Source: Aphodovivens sp036306585
Lineage (GTDB): Bacteria; Actinomycetota; Coriobacteriia; Coriobacteriales; Eggerthellaceae
Reading direction: 5' to 3'
Assembly (NCBI GenBank): GCA_036306585.1
Contig: JAXJZF010000007.1
Span: 248,001 to 312,000, forward strand
Length of the DNA stretch: 64,000 nt
The translations under genes were made by a program, and so were the position numbers. The first letter of the stretch is position 1; each line of letters starts with the position of its first letter. This document shows, piece by piece, positions 1 to 8,157 of this stretch. The notes beneath the pieces are model-generated. The model did no database searches, was not told where the DNA came from, and saw nothing but the letters and a program-made list of their open reading frames with translations.

Positions 1-494
1 ATGTCCTCGGTGCGCATGCCGGAAAGGCCCGGGTCGCTTCTCCTCATGCGCTCGACCTCCTCCCCGAGCGCCCGCGTCGCGGCGGCGCGCTCCGTGACGG
101 AGAGCTCCCTCGTGAAGTAGTTCGCCGCGTGGAGGAGCGTGATAGCCTGCTCGTCCGTGACGCCTTCGACGATCCTGCACGGCATCCTCGCGAAGCTTTC
201 GTCGTCCTCGGCGAGGAGCCTGTAAGCGGCCTTGCGGCGGTGCCCGGAGATCATCTGGAACCCTCCGTCGGGAAGCTTCCTGACGAGCGGTATGTCCGTG
301 AGCCCGTCCCTGCGTATGGACTCGGCAAGCCTCCCGATGGCCTCCTCGTCCATCGAGTAGACGGCGTTCCCGGGATGGTCTTCGATGTCCGAGACCTCTA
401 TCTCCTCTATGGGGAAGCGCCTCCTGGTGGCGGCGCTCTCGTCGAGGAGCCCTGCGATGGTGAAAGCCTTCGCGGCGTCTTTAGGAGAGCTCAC
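1..494 (-). CDS. parB: ParB-like partition/DNA-binding protein, C-terminus outside window
   Basis: This minus-strand frame stays open from a GTG at 492-494 to the window edge (about 164 codons). It reads as a ParB N-terminal domain, with a SGHRRKAAY segment near residues 85-93 that matches the conserved GxRR box of the ParB/sulfiredoxin fold. The GTG overlaps the parA stop by 14 bases and is preceded at normal spacing by a GGAGG-type ribosome site inside parA, so the two are translationally coupled. The likely role is centromere binding for segregation or stabilisation of the mobile element together with ParA. The helix-turn-helix and C-terminal domains are not visible, so a ParB-like nuclease or regulator cannot be excluded. 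Confidence 0.85.
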   Translation of the reverse strand, partial: MSSPKDAAKAFTIAGLLDESAATRRRFPIEEIEVSDIEDHPGNAVYSMDEEAIGRLAESIRRDGLTDIPLVRKLPDGGFQMISGHRRKAAYRLLAEDDESFARMPCRIVEGVTDEQAITLLHAANYFTRELSVTERAAATRALGEEVERMRRSDPGLSGMRTED

Positions 495-1248
495 GGTCCA
501 CCTCCTCGGCGAGGGCGAGGTAGTCCTGCGCGGGCCTGCTCGACGGGGCGTAGTCGACGACCGGCTTCCAGACCCAGGAGCCTTCGCCGACTTTGGTCGA
601 GGAGTGGATGCTCGTCTCGAACTGCCTGCCGGCGAAGAACCTGTCGAGGACCTCGGTGCCCGTCGCGTTGCTCCGCGTCTGGCGCCCGGGGACGCACGTT
701 CGCAGGATTCTGAAGTTGGGGGTAGGGAGCCGCAACGCGTCGCTTACCCGCCTCATGGCGTTGACCGTGAGTGCGGTCCCCCTCATGACCGAGCCGTCGA
801 GCTTGACCGGGATCACCACCATGCCCCCCGCGGAGGCGGCGATGTAGGCGTTGACCGCCAGCCTCTTCATCACCGGCGAGCAGTCGATGATGGCGATGTC
901 GTAGTCTCCCGACGCGTCGGCGAGCGCGAACTTGAGAGTCTGCTCGTGGAGCAGGAGCTCGTTCTGGTCGACCAGGTCGATGATTGAGGGGATCACCGAA
1001 AGTCCCTCGACGTCCGTCTCGAAGGCGAGGTCCGCGACGGGGGCGTGCCCGTAGAGCAGCTCGATGGTGCTCCGCCCCTCCTCTTCCGCCCGGCCGTAGA
1101 GGCCGAAGTAGTCGGTCGCCGACGCCTGCGGGTCGAGGTCGACGAGGAGCACGCGCCGGCCTTTCGACGCGAACACGGACGCCAGGTTCACCGCGGTCGT
1201 GGTCTTGCCGACGCCCCCTTTGTAGTTGCTTATGGCTATCGTCTTCAT
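481..1248 (-). CDS. parA: ParA-family partition ATPase
   Basis: The product is 255 residues, the usual size of a small ParA/Soj ATPase without an N-terminal HTH. It starts with the deviant Walker A motif KGGVGKTT (residues 10-17) and has LVDLDPQASAT near residue 36 and the Walker B-like segment IAIIDCSP. It should bind DNA non-specifically and position the element through ParB, whose gene follows with a 14-bp overlap. The ATG at 1248 has an AAAGG site upstream. Two copies of a palindromic operator (1277-1294 and 1316-1333) lie just upstream, one identical to a site in front of the integrase. Lacking an HTH, this ParA probably relies on another regulator for control. Confidence 0.93.
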   Translation of the reverse strand: MKTIAISNYKGGVGKTTTAVNLASVFASKGRRVLLVDLDPQASATDYFGLYGRAEEEGRSTIELLYGHAPVADLAFETDVEGLSVIPSIIDLVDQNELLLHEQTLKFALADASGDYDIAIIDCSPVMKRLAVNAYIAASAGGMVVIPVKLDGSVMRGTALTVNAMRRVSDALRLPTPNFRILRTCVPGRQTRSNATGTEVLDRFFAGRQFETSIHSSTKVGEGSWVWKPVVDYAPSSRPAQDYLALAEEVDRELS

Positions 1249-1276
1249 CTCCGGCCTTTCGGGTAGCTTTCAATAA

Positions 1277-1294
1277 CCGTACGAAACTGTACTG
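1277..1294. promoter_or_regulatory. palindromic operator, copy 1 (diverged)
   Basis: CCGTACGAAACTGTACTG has GTAC-containing arms around a 6-bp centre. It matches the reverse complement of the copy at 1316-1333 at 14 of 18 positions. It lies 29 bp upstream of the parA start codon. Confidence 0.55.
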
Positions 1295-1315
1295 TATCCA
1301 CAGTTTAGCACATAA

Positions 1316-1333
1316 CAGTACAGAAACGTACTG
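1316..1333. promoter_or_regulatory. palindromic operator, copy 2
   Basis: CAGTACAGAAACGTACTG is a perfect 6+6 inverted repeat (CAGTAC/GTACTG) with a 6-bp centre. With one extra flanking base it is identical over 19 bp to the site upstream of the integrase (19218-19236). It lies about 70 bp before parA, so it is either an element-wide repressor operator or a parS-like ParB site. Confidence 0.7.
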
Positions 1334-1367
1334 CTATGTTCGAACGAGGGGCGTATGGGGCGCGGCC

Positions 1368-1422
1368 TGCGGGCGAGATCCGCGTTAGGTTCGCGTCAGG
1401 TCCGTGTGAGATCCGCGCGAGG
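1368..1422. repeat. five tandem 11-bp repeats (iteron-like array)
   Basis: Five contiguous degenerate 11-bp units are TGCGGGCGAGA, TCCGCGTTAGG, TTCGCGTCAGG, TCCGTGTGAGA and TCCGCGCGAGG, roughly TYCGYGTSAGR. The period of one helical turn would place protein molecules on one DNA face. The array lies between parA and the small gene at 1470, just ahead of a TACAAT -10-like box at 1432-1437. It could be a centromere, an iteron array or an operator. Confidence 0.6.
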
Positions 1423-1469
1423 CGGGGCCTGTACAATGTGCGGGAAGGTTCTTTCGGATAGGGGGTCCG

Positions 1470-1742
1470 ATGCTTAGCGAAGAGGAATATCGCCGGCTGC
1501 GGGAAGACCACGAGGTGGCCTATTTCCGGGCGGATCTGGCCCTGTCCGATCCGGAAGGCTACAGCCTGGAGGAGAAGGCCGAGATAATCGAGGGCATGCG
1601 CTCGAGCACCGAGGAGGTGGAGCGGGCGATGCGCGAGGACTTCGAGTCCATGCCCCCTGAGATGAGGCGGCGCATGTTCGAGATGCTCGCATCCTCGGGC
1701 CCCGGCGCGAGGGGCTTCTGGAGCCGCATGCTGCTCGGCTGA
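1470..1742 (+). CDS. small acidic helical protein, unknown
   Basis: This 90-residue protein is rich in Glu, Arg and Met and looks wholly helical. A GGGGG ribosome site lies four bases before the ATG and a TACAAT -10-like box is at 1432-1437. I do not recognise the family. It is divergent from parAB and lies directly behind the 11-bp repeat array, so it could be a small partner of the partition module or a regulator binding that array, though no HTH is evident. The good start signals and clean coding frame support a real gene. Confidence 0.65.
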   Translation: MLSEEEYRRLREDHEVAYFRADLALSDPEGYSLEEKAEIIEGMRSSTEEVERAMREDFESMPPEMRRRMFEMLASSGPGARGFWSRMLLG

Positions 1743-1758
1743 GGCCTCCCGTGTATGC

Positions 1759-1785
1759 GCCCCGGGGGGGCGACCCCCCGGGGGC
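1759..1785. terminator. GC-rich hairpin between convergent genes
   Basis: GCCCCGGGGGG and CCCCCCGGGGGC face each other around a GCGA loop, forming an 11-bp all-GC stem. It lies between the plus gene ending at 1742 and the minus gene ending at 1812. There is no U-run, so it is a probable bidirectional block rather than a classical intrinsic terminator. Confidence 0.5.
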
Positions 1786-1811
1786 GGATCCGATGTCGGC
1801 CCGAAAGGGGC

Positions 1812-2198
1812 TTAATCGGCCGAATCGGTGAACTCCCCGCAGCCGAGGGCGTTGATGTGGTGCCTCAGCAGGGCGCGCTTGTCGTCGATGACCATCAGGG
1901 CTATCAGGTCGAACCGGACGGTGATGTCCGAGAGCTCCTCGGCGTGCTCCGCCAGCCACCTCGCCGCCGCGATCTCCATGCGCTGGCGGCAGCCGGCGGG
2001 GTCCTCCTCGGGGAGGCCCTTGTCGATGCCCTCGCGGGCGGCGACGTCGATGAACACGACCGCGTCCCCGTCCCTGGCGACCAGGTCGACCGAGATTCCC
2101 TCTTCGGCGGACCAGGCCTTGTCGAGCACCTCGTAGCCCCGGCGGTCCACGAACTTGGCGGCTGCCTCGATGGCGCGTTCCTGAATCTTCTCTGTCAT
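1812..2198 (-). CDS. YraN/UPF0102-like protein with degenerate nuclease site
   Basis: The 128-residue product follows the YraN (UPF0102) plan: an N-terminal helix, RGYEVLDKAW, then GISVDLVARDGDAVVFIDVAAR and a C-terminal helical part. In YraN the second strand normally reads FVEVK-x-R, supplying the E-x-K of a PD-(D/E)XK nuclease. Here it reads FIDVAAR, so the catalytic lysine is gone and the Glu has become Asp. The ATG has an AAGGGGA site. Its roughly 185-bp leader is related to the leader of the gene at 12983-13585. It may be a DNA-binding or inactive relative rather than a nuclease. Confidence 0.75.
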   Translation of the reverse strand: MTEKIQERAIEAAAKFVDRRGYEVLDKAWSAEEGISVDLVARDGDAVVFIDVAAREGIDKGLPEEDPAGCRQRMEIAAARWLAEHAEELSDITVRFDLIALMVIDDKRALLRHHINALGCGEFTDSAD

Positions 2199-2551
2199 GG
2201 CTGTCCCCTTTCGGTTTCGGGCTGGGCCCCTTGCCCAGCGCCTTGCGGCGCGAAGGGCGCCCGGGTTCCGACACCATGCAAGGGGGGAAGCGGAATCAGC
2301 CTGGCCGATCGTCCCCCGATGCCGGTTTTCGGAAAATCTTCCCGTCTTTCGCGAGAGCGTCTTTAGGGAAGAATTTCCGAAAAGCGCCGCGGCCCTTGCG
2401 TGCGCGCTCGGGTTCCGTGCGTTACTCGAGCGTCCGAAGGCGCGCGAGGGGCATGCGTCCGGAAGGGGTCGGCCCTTCCGGAGAGATGGGGCGTCCGCCT
2501 GCGGGCAGGGGCGTGCGGTGGACCCGTGTGGCGAGGTGCGGGACGGGGGCT
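2199..2551. other. non-coding leader with long inverted repeat
   Basis: I see no convincing gene here. The proximal part (about 2199-2383) is related to the leader at 13586-13760, sharing CCCCTTTCGGTTT, a GGGCGC...GGTTCC block, GGGAAGCG and a TCTTTCGCG block. An 18-bp inverted repeat at 2326-2343/2366-2383 lies inside it. Confidence 0.55.
2326..2383. repeat. 18-bp inverted repeat with 22-bp spacer
   Basis: TTTTCGGAAAATCTTCCC (2326-2343) and GGGAAGAATTTCCGAAAA (2366-2383) are complementary at 17 of 18 positions. The structure could extrude as a hairpin and lies upstream of the YraN-like gene. Possible roles are a transfer or replication origin hairpin, an attenuator or a large operator. Confidence 0.6.
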
Positions 2552-2557
2552 TATAAT
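2552..2557 (+). promoter_or_regulatory. -10 box for the XRE regulator
   Basis: A perfect TATAAT lies 128 bp upstream of the regulator start. The -35 position (TGGCGA) is poor, so activation or a weak -35 is expected. Confidence 0.45.
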
Positions 2558-2684
2558 CTAGAGCGAGAATATTGGGCTATTCGGCGCCGTGGGCGGCGCC
2601 TCCCATGAGGACGCGTCGTGCATCGATACGGGTTTCCATCCGAAGTGCCGCGCGGATGCCTGCATGGAGCGAGGAGCGGTCTGG

Positions 2685-3098
2685 TTGAGCGTAGGGAAAA
2701 GGATAAGGGCGGCGCGCGAGGCTGCGGGCATGACGCAGGCTGAGGTCGCGAAGGCGCTCGGGGTTTCGGAAGCGTCGATAAGGCTCTACGAGCTCGGGAA
2801 GAGGAAGCCCAATCCCGAGGTCGTCGAGCGCATCGCCGCGGCGGTCGGCATCGACGTCCAGGCCCTGAGGGAGATCGAGATCGAGAGCGTCCGCGACGCC
2901 CTGGAGGTGCTCTTCCGCCTCGAGGACGCCTGCGGGCTGACCCCCAGGCCTGACGGCATGCTGGGCGTCGACCGCACGGCCGAGCATGCCCCGAAGATGG
3001 CGGCCGCCATCGAGAAGTGGGCGGAGATGAAGCGCCGGCTCGACGAGGGCGAGATAGGCGAAGAGGACTACGAAGCCTGGAAGAGCCGGGTCAGATAA
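2685..3098 (+). CDS. XRE-family transcriptional regulator
   Basis: The N-terminal 55 residues form a classic Cro/C1 HTH (VGKRIRAAREAAGMTQAEVA...VSEASIRLYELGKRKP), followed by a roughly 75-residue helical tail. I chose the TTG at 2685 because GAGGAG lies at good spacing; an ATG at 2664 in frame has no clear ribosome site. The gene lies just ahead of the restriction-modification gene and on the same strand, so it may time expression of that toxic enzyme like a controller protein, or act as the element's master repressor at the 19-bp operators. The tail is not a recognised domain. Confidence 0.88.
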   Translation: MSVGKRIRAAREAAGMTQAEVAKALGVSEASIRLYELGKRKPNPEVVERIAAAVGIDVQALREIEIESVRDALEVLFRLEDACGLTPRPDGMLGVDRTAEHAPKMAAAIEKWAEMKRRLDEGEIGEEDYEAWKSRVR

Positions 3099-3158
3099 TC
3101 GCCCTCATCCGTGGAGAGGCGCTTGGCCGGGTATCGGAGAAATCAATAAAGGAGCAAC

Positions 3159-6100
3159 ATGCAGTCGGTTTTTGATGCACTGGACCCCATTGTCAACTCG
3201 TCCGTCTCCGAAAGGGAGAAGGGCGCTAAATACGAGGCCGCATGCGTGTGGTTCCTCCGGAACGACCCCTACTGGTCCCAGAAGTTCGACAAGGTCGGCA
3301 CGATAGAGCAGGCACTCAAGTGGCAGGACTGCCCGATCCACGACACCCAGGACACGGGGATCGACCTCGTCGCCCTGGACGGGGCCAACGACGAATGGTG
3401 GGCGATCCAGTGCAAGTGCTATGACGGCGAGAAGACGCTTCCGAAGGGGATCTGCGACTCCTTCTTCGCCCGTGCGCTCGGGGATCCCTCGATAAGCCAG
3501 TACATGGTCATGACGTCGGCGAAGGGGCCGGGCAAGCATCTCGAGAAGCAGATAGAGAACACGGGCGCGATGCTGGTTGACACGGCGAAGATGGAGGCGT
3601 CGCGCCTCGACTGGTCGCCGTTCGTCTACGGCGTCGAGAGCATCGAGCGGGAGACCTACGATCCGCGTCCGCACCAGCGGGAGGCGATCGAGGGGATCGA
3701 GTCCGCGTTCGCCGAGAACGACAGGTGCAAGGCGATCATGGCCTGCGGCACGGGAAAGACCCTCATGTCGCTGCGCCTCGCCGAGGACTACCTGAAGGGT
3801 AGCGGGCTCGTCCTGTTCTGCGCGCCCTCGATTTCCCTCGTCGGGCAGTCGATGCGCGAATGGCTCTCCCAGTCGCGCGCGAAGCTGTCGCCCCTGGTGG
3901 TGTGCTCCGATTCCAAGGCGTCGCGCCAGGAGGACGCCATCCCTATGACGCTCGCCAGCTTCGAGTACCCCGCCACCACGCATCCCGACCGCCTGATGGA
4001 GCACTACGCGGCGAGCCGCAGAAGGAACCCCGACGGCCTCGTGGTCGTGTTCTCGACGTACCAGTCGATCGACGTCATCCACCAGGCCCAGGAGATGGGC
4101 CTGCCGGAGTTCGACCTCATCGTCTGCGACGAGGCCCACCGCACCACCGGCAGCGCGCTTCCGGGCGTGTCTAAGAAGGACGCCTCCGCCTTCATGAAGG
4201 TCCACTACGACGAGAACGTACGGGCGAAGAAGCGCCTCTACATGACGGCGACCCCGCGCATCTACGGCGAGACCGCCAAGAGGAAAGGCGCGGAGGACGA
4301 CTTCACCATCGCCTCGATGGACGACGAATCTCTGTACGGCCCCGTCGCCTACCAGATCAAGTTCGGCGAGGCAGTCGAGAAGAAACTTCTTACCGACTAC
4401 AAAGTAGTTGTGCTGGCGGTCGAGGAGGACGCGCTGCGCGGGCGCATGCCGGAGACCGACGACGACGGCGTCGATGCGTACTCGCTGGACGCCGACGATG
4501 TCGGCAAGATCATCGGCTGCTGGAAGGGCCTCGCCGAGCACGGCGAGAACGCCCCCGAGGACGCCACGGGGATAGGTGACATGCTGGTCGTCGACGACAT
4601 GAACTCGGAGCCCGGGAAGGGTATTGAGCCTCTGCACCGAGCGGTGGGGTTCTGCTCGACGATCGACTCCTCCAAGACCATCTGCGAGGCGTTCTCTCGC
4701 ATCGTCGACAGGTACGCCCAGGCCGGGGGCGAGGACTTCGGGCTCAAATGCGTGCTCGACCACGTCGACGGCAGCATGAACTCCACGGACAGGAACCGGA
4801 AGCTCGCCTGGCTCGGAGGCGATGTCCCTGAGGGGGAGTGCAGGATACTCACCAACGCGCGCTGCCTCGCGGAGGGAATCGACGTGCCTAGCCTCGACGC
4901 GGTGATCTTCTTCAACGCCAAGAACTCCACGGTCGACATCGTGCAGGCGGTCGGCCGCGTCATGCGCCGCGCCGAAGGGAAGGACTTCGGCTACATCATC
5001 CTCCCCATATTCGTTCCTGCAGGTATGACGCCCGAGGAGGCGCTCGACGACAGCAAGGTGTTCGCGAACGTCTGGAGCGTGCTGCAGGCCCTGCGAAGCC
5101 ACGACGAGCGAATCGAGGCCAAGGTCAACGCGCTCGCACTCGAGCAGAGCGCCCGCAAGAACAGGATCGACCCCGGTGCCGACCGCCACAAGGGCTGGGA
5201 TGGCGGGCTCCCGTCGAACAAGGAGCGCGAGGAGAGGCGCGCCGCCGAGATCGCCGAGAGCGTGCAGCTCAAGCTCTCCTTCTTCCCGGTCGAGAGGTGG
5301 GAGAAGGCCATCACGACGACACTCGTCAAGAAGTGCGGAACGCGCATCTACTGGGACGAATGGGCAGAGGACGTTGCGAGGATAGCGAAGCGCCACATAG
5401 AGCGCATCGGCGAGCTGGTCGCCTCCAACGAGGAGGTCCGGTCCAAGTTCGGCATCTTCCTCGAAGGCCTCAGGGATTCGCTCAACCCGGGCATCGAGGA
5501 GCAGGACGCCATCGAGATGATCGCCCAGCATATGATCACCATGCCCGTATTCGACGCGCTGTTCGGCGATTTCGAGTTCGCGAGCTCGAACCCCGTCTCG
5601 ATCGCGATCGACAGGTTCCTGGATGTCCTCTCGAGCTACCGGATAGAAGAGGCGTCGGACGCCGCCGTCCTCGACGACGTCTATGCAAGCGTGCGGAGGC
5701 GTGCCGCGATGGTGCGCACGGACGCCGCGCGCCAGCAGCTCATCCGCGACCTGTACGAGCAGTTCTTCCGGGTGGCGTTCAGGGGGACGTCGGAGAAGAT
5801 GGGCGTCGTCTACACTCCCACGGAGATCATCGACTACATCCTCCGCGAGACCGACCGCGTCCTGAAGAGGGAGTTCGGCAAATCCCTGGCGGACGAAGGG
5901 ATACATGTGCTCGACCCCTTCGCGGGCACGGGCTCATTCATGGCGCACCTCATCGAAAGCGACCTGATTCCCGACGACAAGCTTGGGCGCAAGTACCGCT
6001 GCGAGATGCACAGCAATGAGATTCTCCTTCTGGCGTACTACATCATGACGATCAACATCGAATACGCCTTTCACGAACGTATGGGTGGCGAGTATATTCC

Positions 6101-8090
6101 CTTCGAGGGAGGCGTTCTCACTGACACCTTCCAGATGACTGAGGAGGGTGACACCCTTGACACCAGGGTGTTCACTCAGAACTCCGAGCGTGTGGTTCGT
6201 CAGAATCAGCTTCCCATTCGTGTAATTGTCGGTAATCCGCCGTATTCCGTTGGACAGGGAAGTGCCAATGACAATAACCAGAATGAAAAGTATCCAACTC
6301 TCGATTCGAGAATCGAAAATACATATGTTTTGCATTCCTCAGGGACATTGCTAAGAAATTTGTATGACTCCTACATTCGCGCTTTTCGCTGGGCTGCCGA
6401 TCGTATTGGTGAGCAGGGCGTGATTTGTTTTGTTTCGAATGCTGGATGGCTGCGCAGCGCGGCTATGAATGGTTTTCGCCGCTGCCTTGCTGGGGAATTT
6501 GATGATATCTATGTATTCGATTTGCGCGGTAACCAACGAACTCAAGGTGAAGAGTCGCGCAGAGAAGGAGGGAAGGTTTTCGGCTCTGGGTCTCGAACGC
6601 CGGTGGCGATTACGCTGCTTGTGCGCCATTCAGAAAAGGAGCATGCTGGGCGAATCCATTATCGAGATATTGGCGATTACCTCTCTCGTGAGGATAAGCT
6701 CAAGATTGTTGCTGAAGCTGCAATATCGGGCAAGATGGAATGGGCCGAGATTAAACCTGACAAGTATGGTGATTGGCTCGATCAACGAGACGACTCATTT
6801 TATGATTTTGCGCCGATCTGCCTGGGGAAATCGTTAAAGCAGCCAGATGGAATCTTTGATATTTCTTCAACTGGTATTGTTACAAATCGGGATGCTTGGG
6901 TTATCAATTTCAACCAGGAGCGCCTTGTAGAAAACGTTCGGGAGACAATAGGGTTTTACAACTCGGAACTAACAAGGCTAAGTGGGCTTCCTGGCGGAGT
7001 TGCTGGTAATAGTGAAAACAATGACCCAAAACGGATTAGCTGGACAAGGGGTCTGAGATCTCGATTAAAGAAAGAAAAGGCACTTAAGTTTTCGGTTGAA
7101 TCCCTCGATCGTGTGTTTTACCGTCCTTTCTGCAGGGAGATTCTTTATTTTGATAGTGGCCTTATTGAAAACTGCTCAAAAATGAACGTCCTATTTCCTC
7201 CCAATTGCTCAAATGCTGTTATTGCTATAGCCGGGATTAACGCTCCCTATGATTTCTCAGCTTTGATGTATCGGGGCATAGTATCGCTCACGCCGTACGG
7301 TGGGAACGTTGGGTGTTTCCCACTGTACTGGTTTGAAGAAGAACAGGCTGTCGGAGGCCTGTTTGGGGATGAAACCACGGGTAAATACATCCGCCACGAC
7401 GCCATTACCGATCAAGCATTTAGCGTATTCCGCAAGGTGTATCCACACGCATTTCCGGGGAGATACAAGAAGGACGGTGGAGAGGAGTTATCCAAGAAGG
7501 ATATCTTCTACTACGTTTACGGCATTCTTCATTCGCTGGAGTACCGTGAGCGTTTCTCAGCGAATCTCAAGAAAGAATTGCCACGGATTCCACTGGCGGA
7601 AGACTTCGCGGCGTTCTCGCGTGCGGGCATGAGACTCGCCGATTTTCACCTGAACTATGAGGCAGTGAAACCCTGGGGTACGATTGAAGAGGAAGGCGAT
7701 TCCGATAATCCGGGCAGAGTCGAGAAGATGCGTTTTGGGAAGTGCAAAAAAACGGAGGATAATCCGAAAGGCATTGACAGGACCGTGTTGCATGTTTCCG
7801 AGAATCTGACACTGCGGGGCATTCCTGAGGAAGCGTACAAGTATGTGGTAAACGGGAAGTCTGCCATCGATTGGCTTATTGATCGGTATCAGGTAAGAAC
7901 CGATAAAGCATCCGGTATCGTCAATGATCCAAATGAATATTCCGACGATCCTAGGTACATCGTCGACCTCGTAAAACGTGTCGTGACCGTCTCGATGGAA
8001 ACGCTAGAAATAATGAGTATGCTTCCACCCCTGCATGAGAAGCCCCAGCCTGCTGATTGGCCTTTCGAATGGAGGGGCTCACAAAACTGA
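3159..8090 (+). CDS. Type ISP (LlaGI-like) restriction-modification enzyme
   Basis: This 1643-residue single chain has all activities in order. An Mrr-like PD-(D/E)XK nuclease (GID at about 67-69, QCK at about 84-86) comes first. A superfamily 2 helicase/translocase follows, with Walker A ACGTGKT near 194-200, DEAH near 324, TATPR, and motif VI QAVGRVMRR near 594. An N6-adenine methyltransferase has motif I DPFAGTGSF near 919 and NPPY near 1025, and a C-terminal specificity region follows. Such enzymes methylate one strand and cut after head-to-head translocation. SD GGAG precedes ATG 3159. From about base 6200 the DNA turns clearly AT-richer through the specificity half, suggesting replacement of that domain by recombination. 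All key motifs are present, so the enzyme is probably functional. Confidence 0.95.
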   Translation: MQSVFDALDPIVNSSVSEREKGAKYEAACVWFLRNDPYWSQKFDKVGTIEQALKWQDCPIHDTQDTGIDLVALDGANDEWWAIQCKCYDGEKTLPKGICDSFFARALGDPSISQYMVMTSAKGPGKHLEKQIENTGAMLVDTAKMEASRLDWSPFVYGVESIERETYDPRPHQREAIEGIESAFAENDRCKAIMACGTGKTLMSLRLAEDYLKGSGLVLFCAPSISLVGQSMREWLSQSRAKLSPLVVCSDSKASRQEDAIPMTLASFEYPATTHPDRLMEHYAASRRRNPDGLVVVFSTYQSIDVIHQAQEMGLPEFDLIVCDEAHRTTGSALPGVSKKDASAFMKVHYDENVRAKKRLYMTATPRIYGETAKRKGAEDDFTIASMDDESLYGPVAYQIKFGEAVEKKLLTDYKVVVLAVEEDALRGRMPETDDDGVDAYSLDADDVGKIIGCWKGLAEHGENAPEDATGIGDMLVVDDMNSEPGKGIEPLHRAVGFCSTIDSSKTICEAFSRIVDRYAQAGGEDFGLKCVLDHVDGSMNSTDRNRKLAWLGGDVPEGECRILTNARCLAEGIDVPSLDAVIFFNAKNSTVDIVQAVGRVMRRAEGKDFGYIILPIFVPAGMTPEEALDDSKVFANVWSVLQALRSHDERIEAKVNALALEQSARKNRIDPGADRHKGWDGGLPSNKEREERRAAEIAESVQLKLSFFPVERWEKAITTTLVKKCGTRIYWDEWAEDVARIAKRHIERIGELVASNEEVRSKFGIFLEGLRDSLNPGIEEQDAIEMIAQHMITMPVFDALFGDFEFASSNPVSIAIDRFLDVLSSYRIEEASDAAVLDDVYASVRRRAAMVRTDAARQQLIRDLYEQFFRVAFRGTSEKMGVVYTPTEIIDYILRETDRVLKREFGKSLADEGIHVLDPFAGTGSFMAHLIESDLIPDDKLGRKYRCEMHSNEILLLAYYIMTINIEYAFHERMGGEYIPFEGGVLTDTFQMTEEGDTLDTRVFTQNSERVVRQNQLPIRVIVGNPPYSVGQGSANDNNQNEKYPTLDSRIENTYVLHSSGTLLRNLYDSYIRAFRWAADRIGEQGVICFVSNAGWLRSAAMNGFRRCLAGEFDDIYVFDLRGNQRTQGEESRREGGKVFGSGSRTPVAITLLVRHSEKEHAGRIHYRDIGDYLSREDKLKIVAEAAISGKMEWAEIKPDKYGDWLDQRDDSFYDFAPICLGKSLKQPDGIFDISSTGIVTNRDAWVINFNQERLVENVRETIGFYNSELTRLSGLPGGVAGNSENNDPKRISWTRGLRSRLKKEKALKFSVESLDRVFYRPFCREILYFDSGLIENCSKMNVLFPPNCSNAVIAIAGINAPYDFSALMYRGIVSLTPYGGNVGCFPLYWFEEEQAVGGLFGDETTGKYIRHDAITDQAFSVFRKVYPHAFPGRYKKDGGEELSKKDIFYYVYGILHSLEYRERFSANLKKELPRIPLAEDFAAFSRAGMRLADFHLNYEAVKPWGTIEEEGDSDNPGRVEKMRFGKCKKTEDNPKGIDRTVLHVSENLTLRGIPEEAYKYVVNGKSAIDWLIDRYQVRTDKASGIVNDPNEYSDDPRYIVDLVKRVVTVSMETLEIMSMLPPLHEKPQPADWPFEWRGSQN

Positions 8091-8157
8091 GGCGATGGAG
8101 AGATGAGCTTAGAAAGACGAAGCATCTGCTCAAGAATTGATCGACCTGGAGAATTGG

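Noticed and set aside
3105..5906. 933-codon open frame on the minus strand
   Set aside because: It is the antisense shadow of the Type ISP gene; its Arg/Val/Glu/His-rich composition is that of a GC-rich mirror frame and the plus frame has all enzyme motifs.
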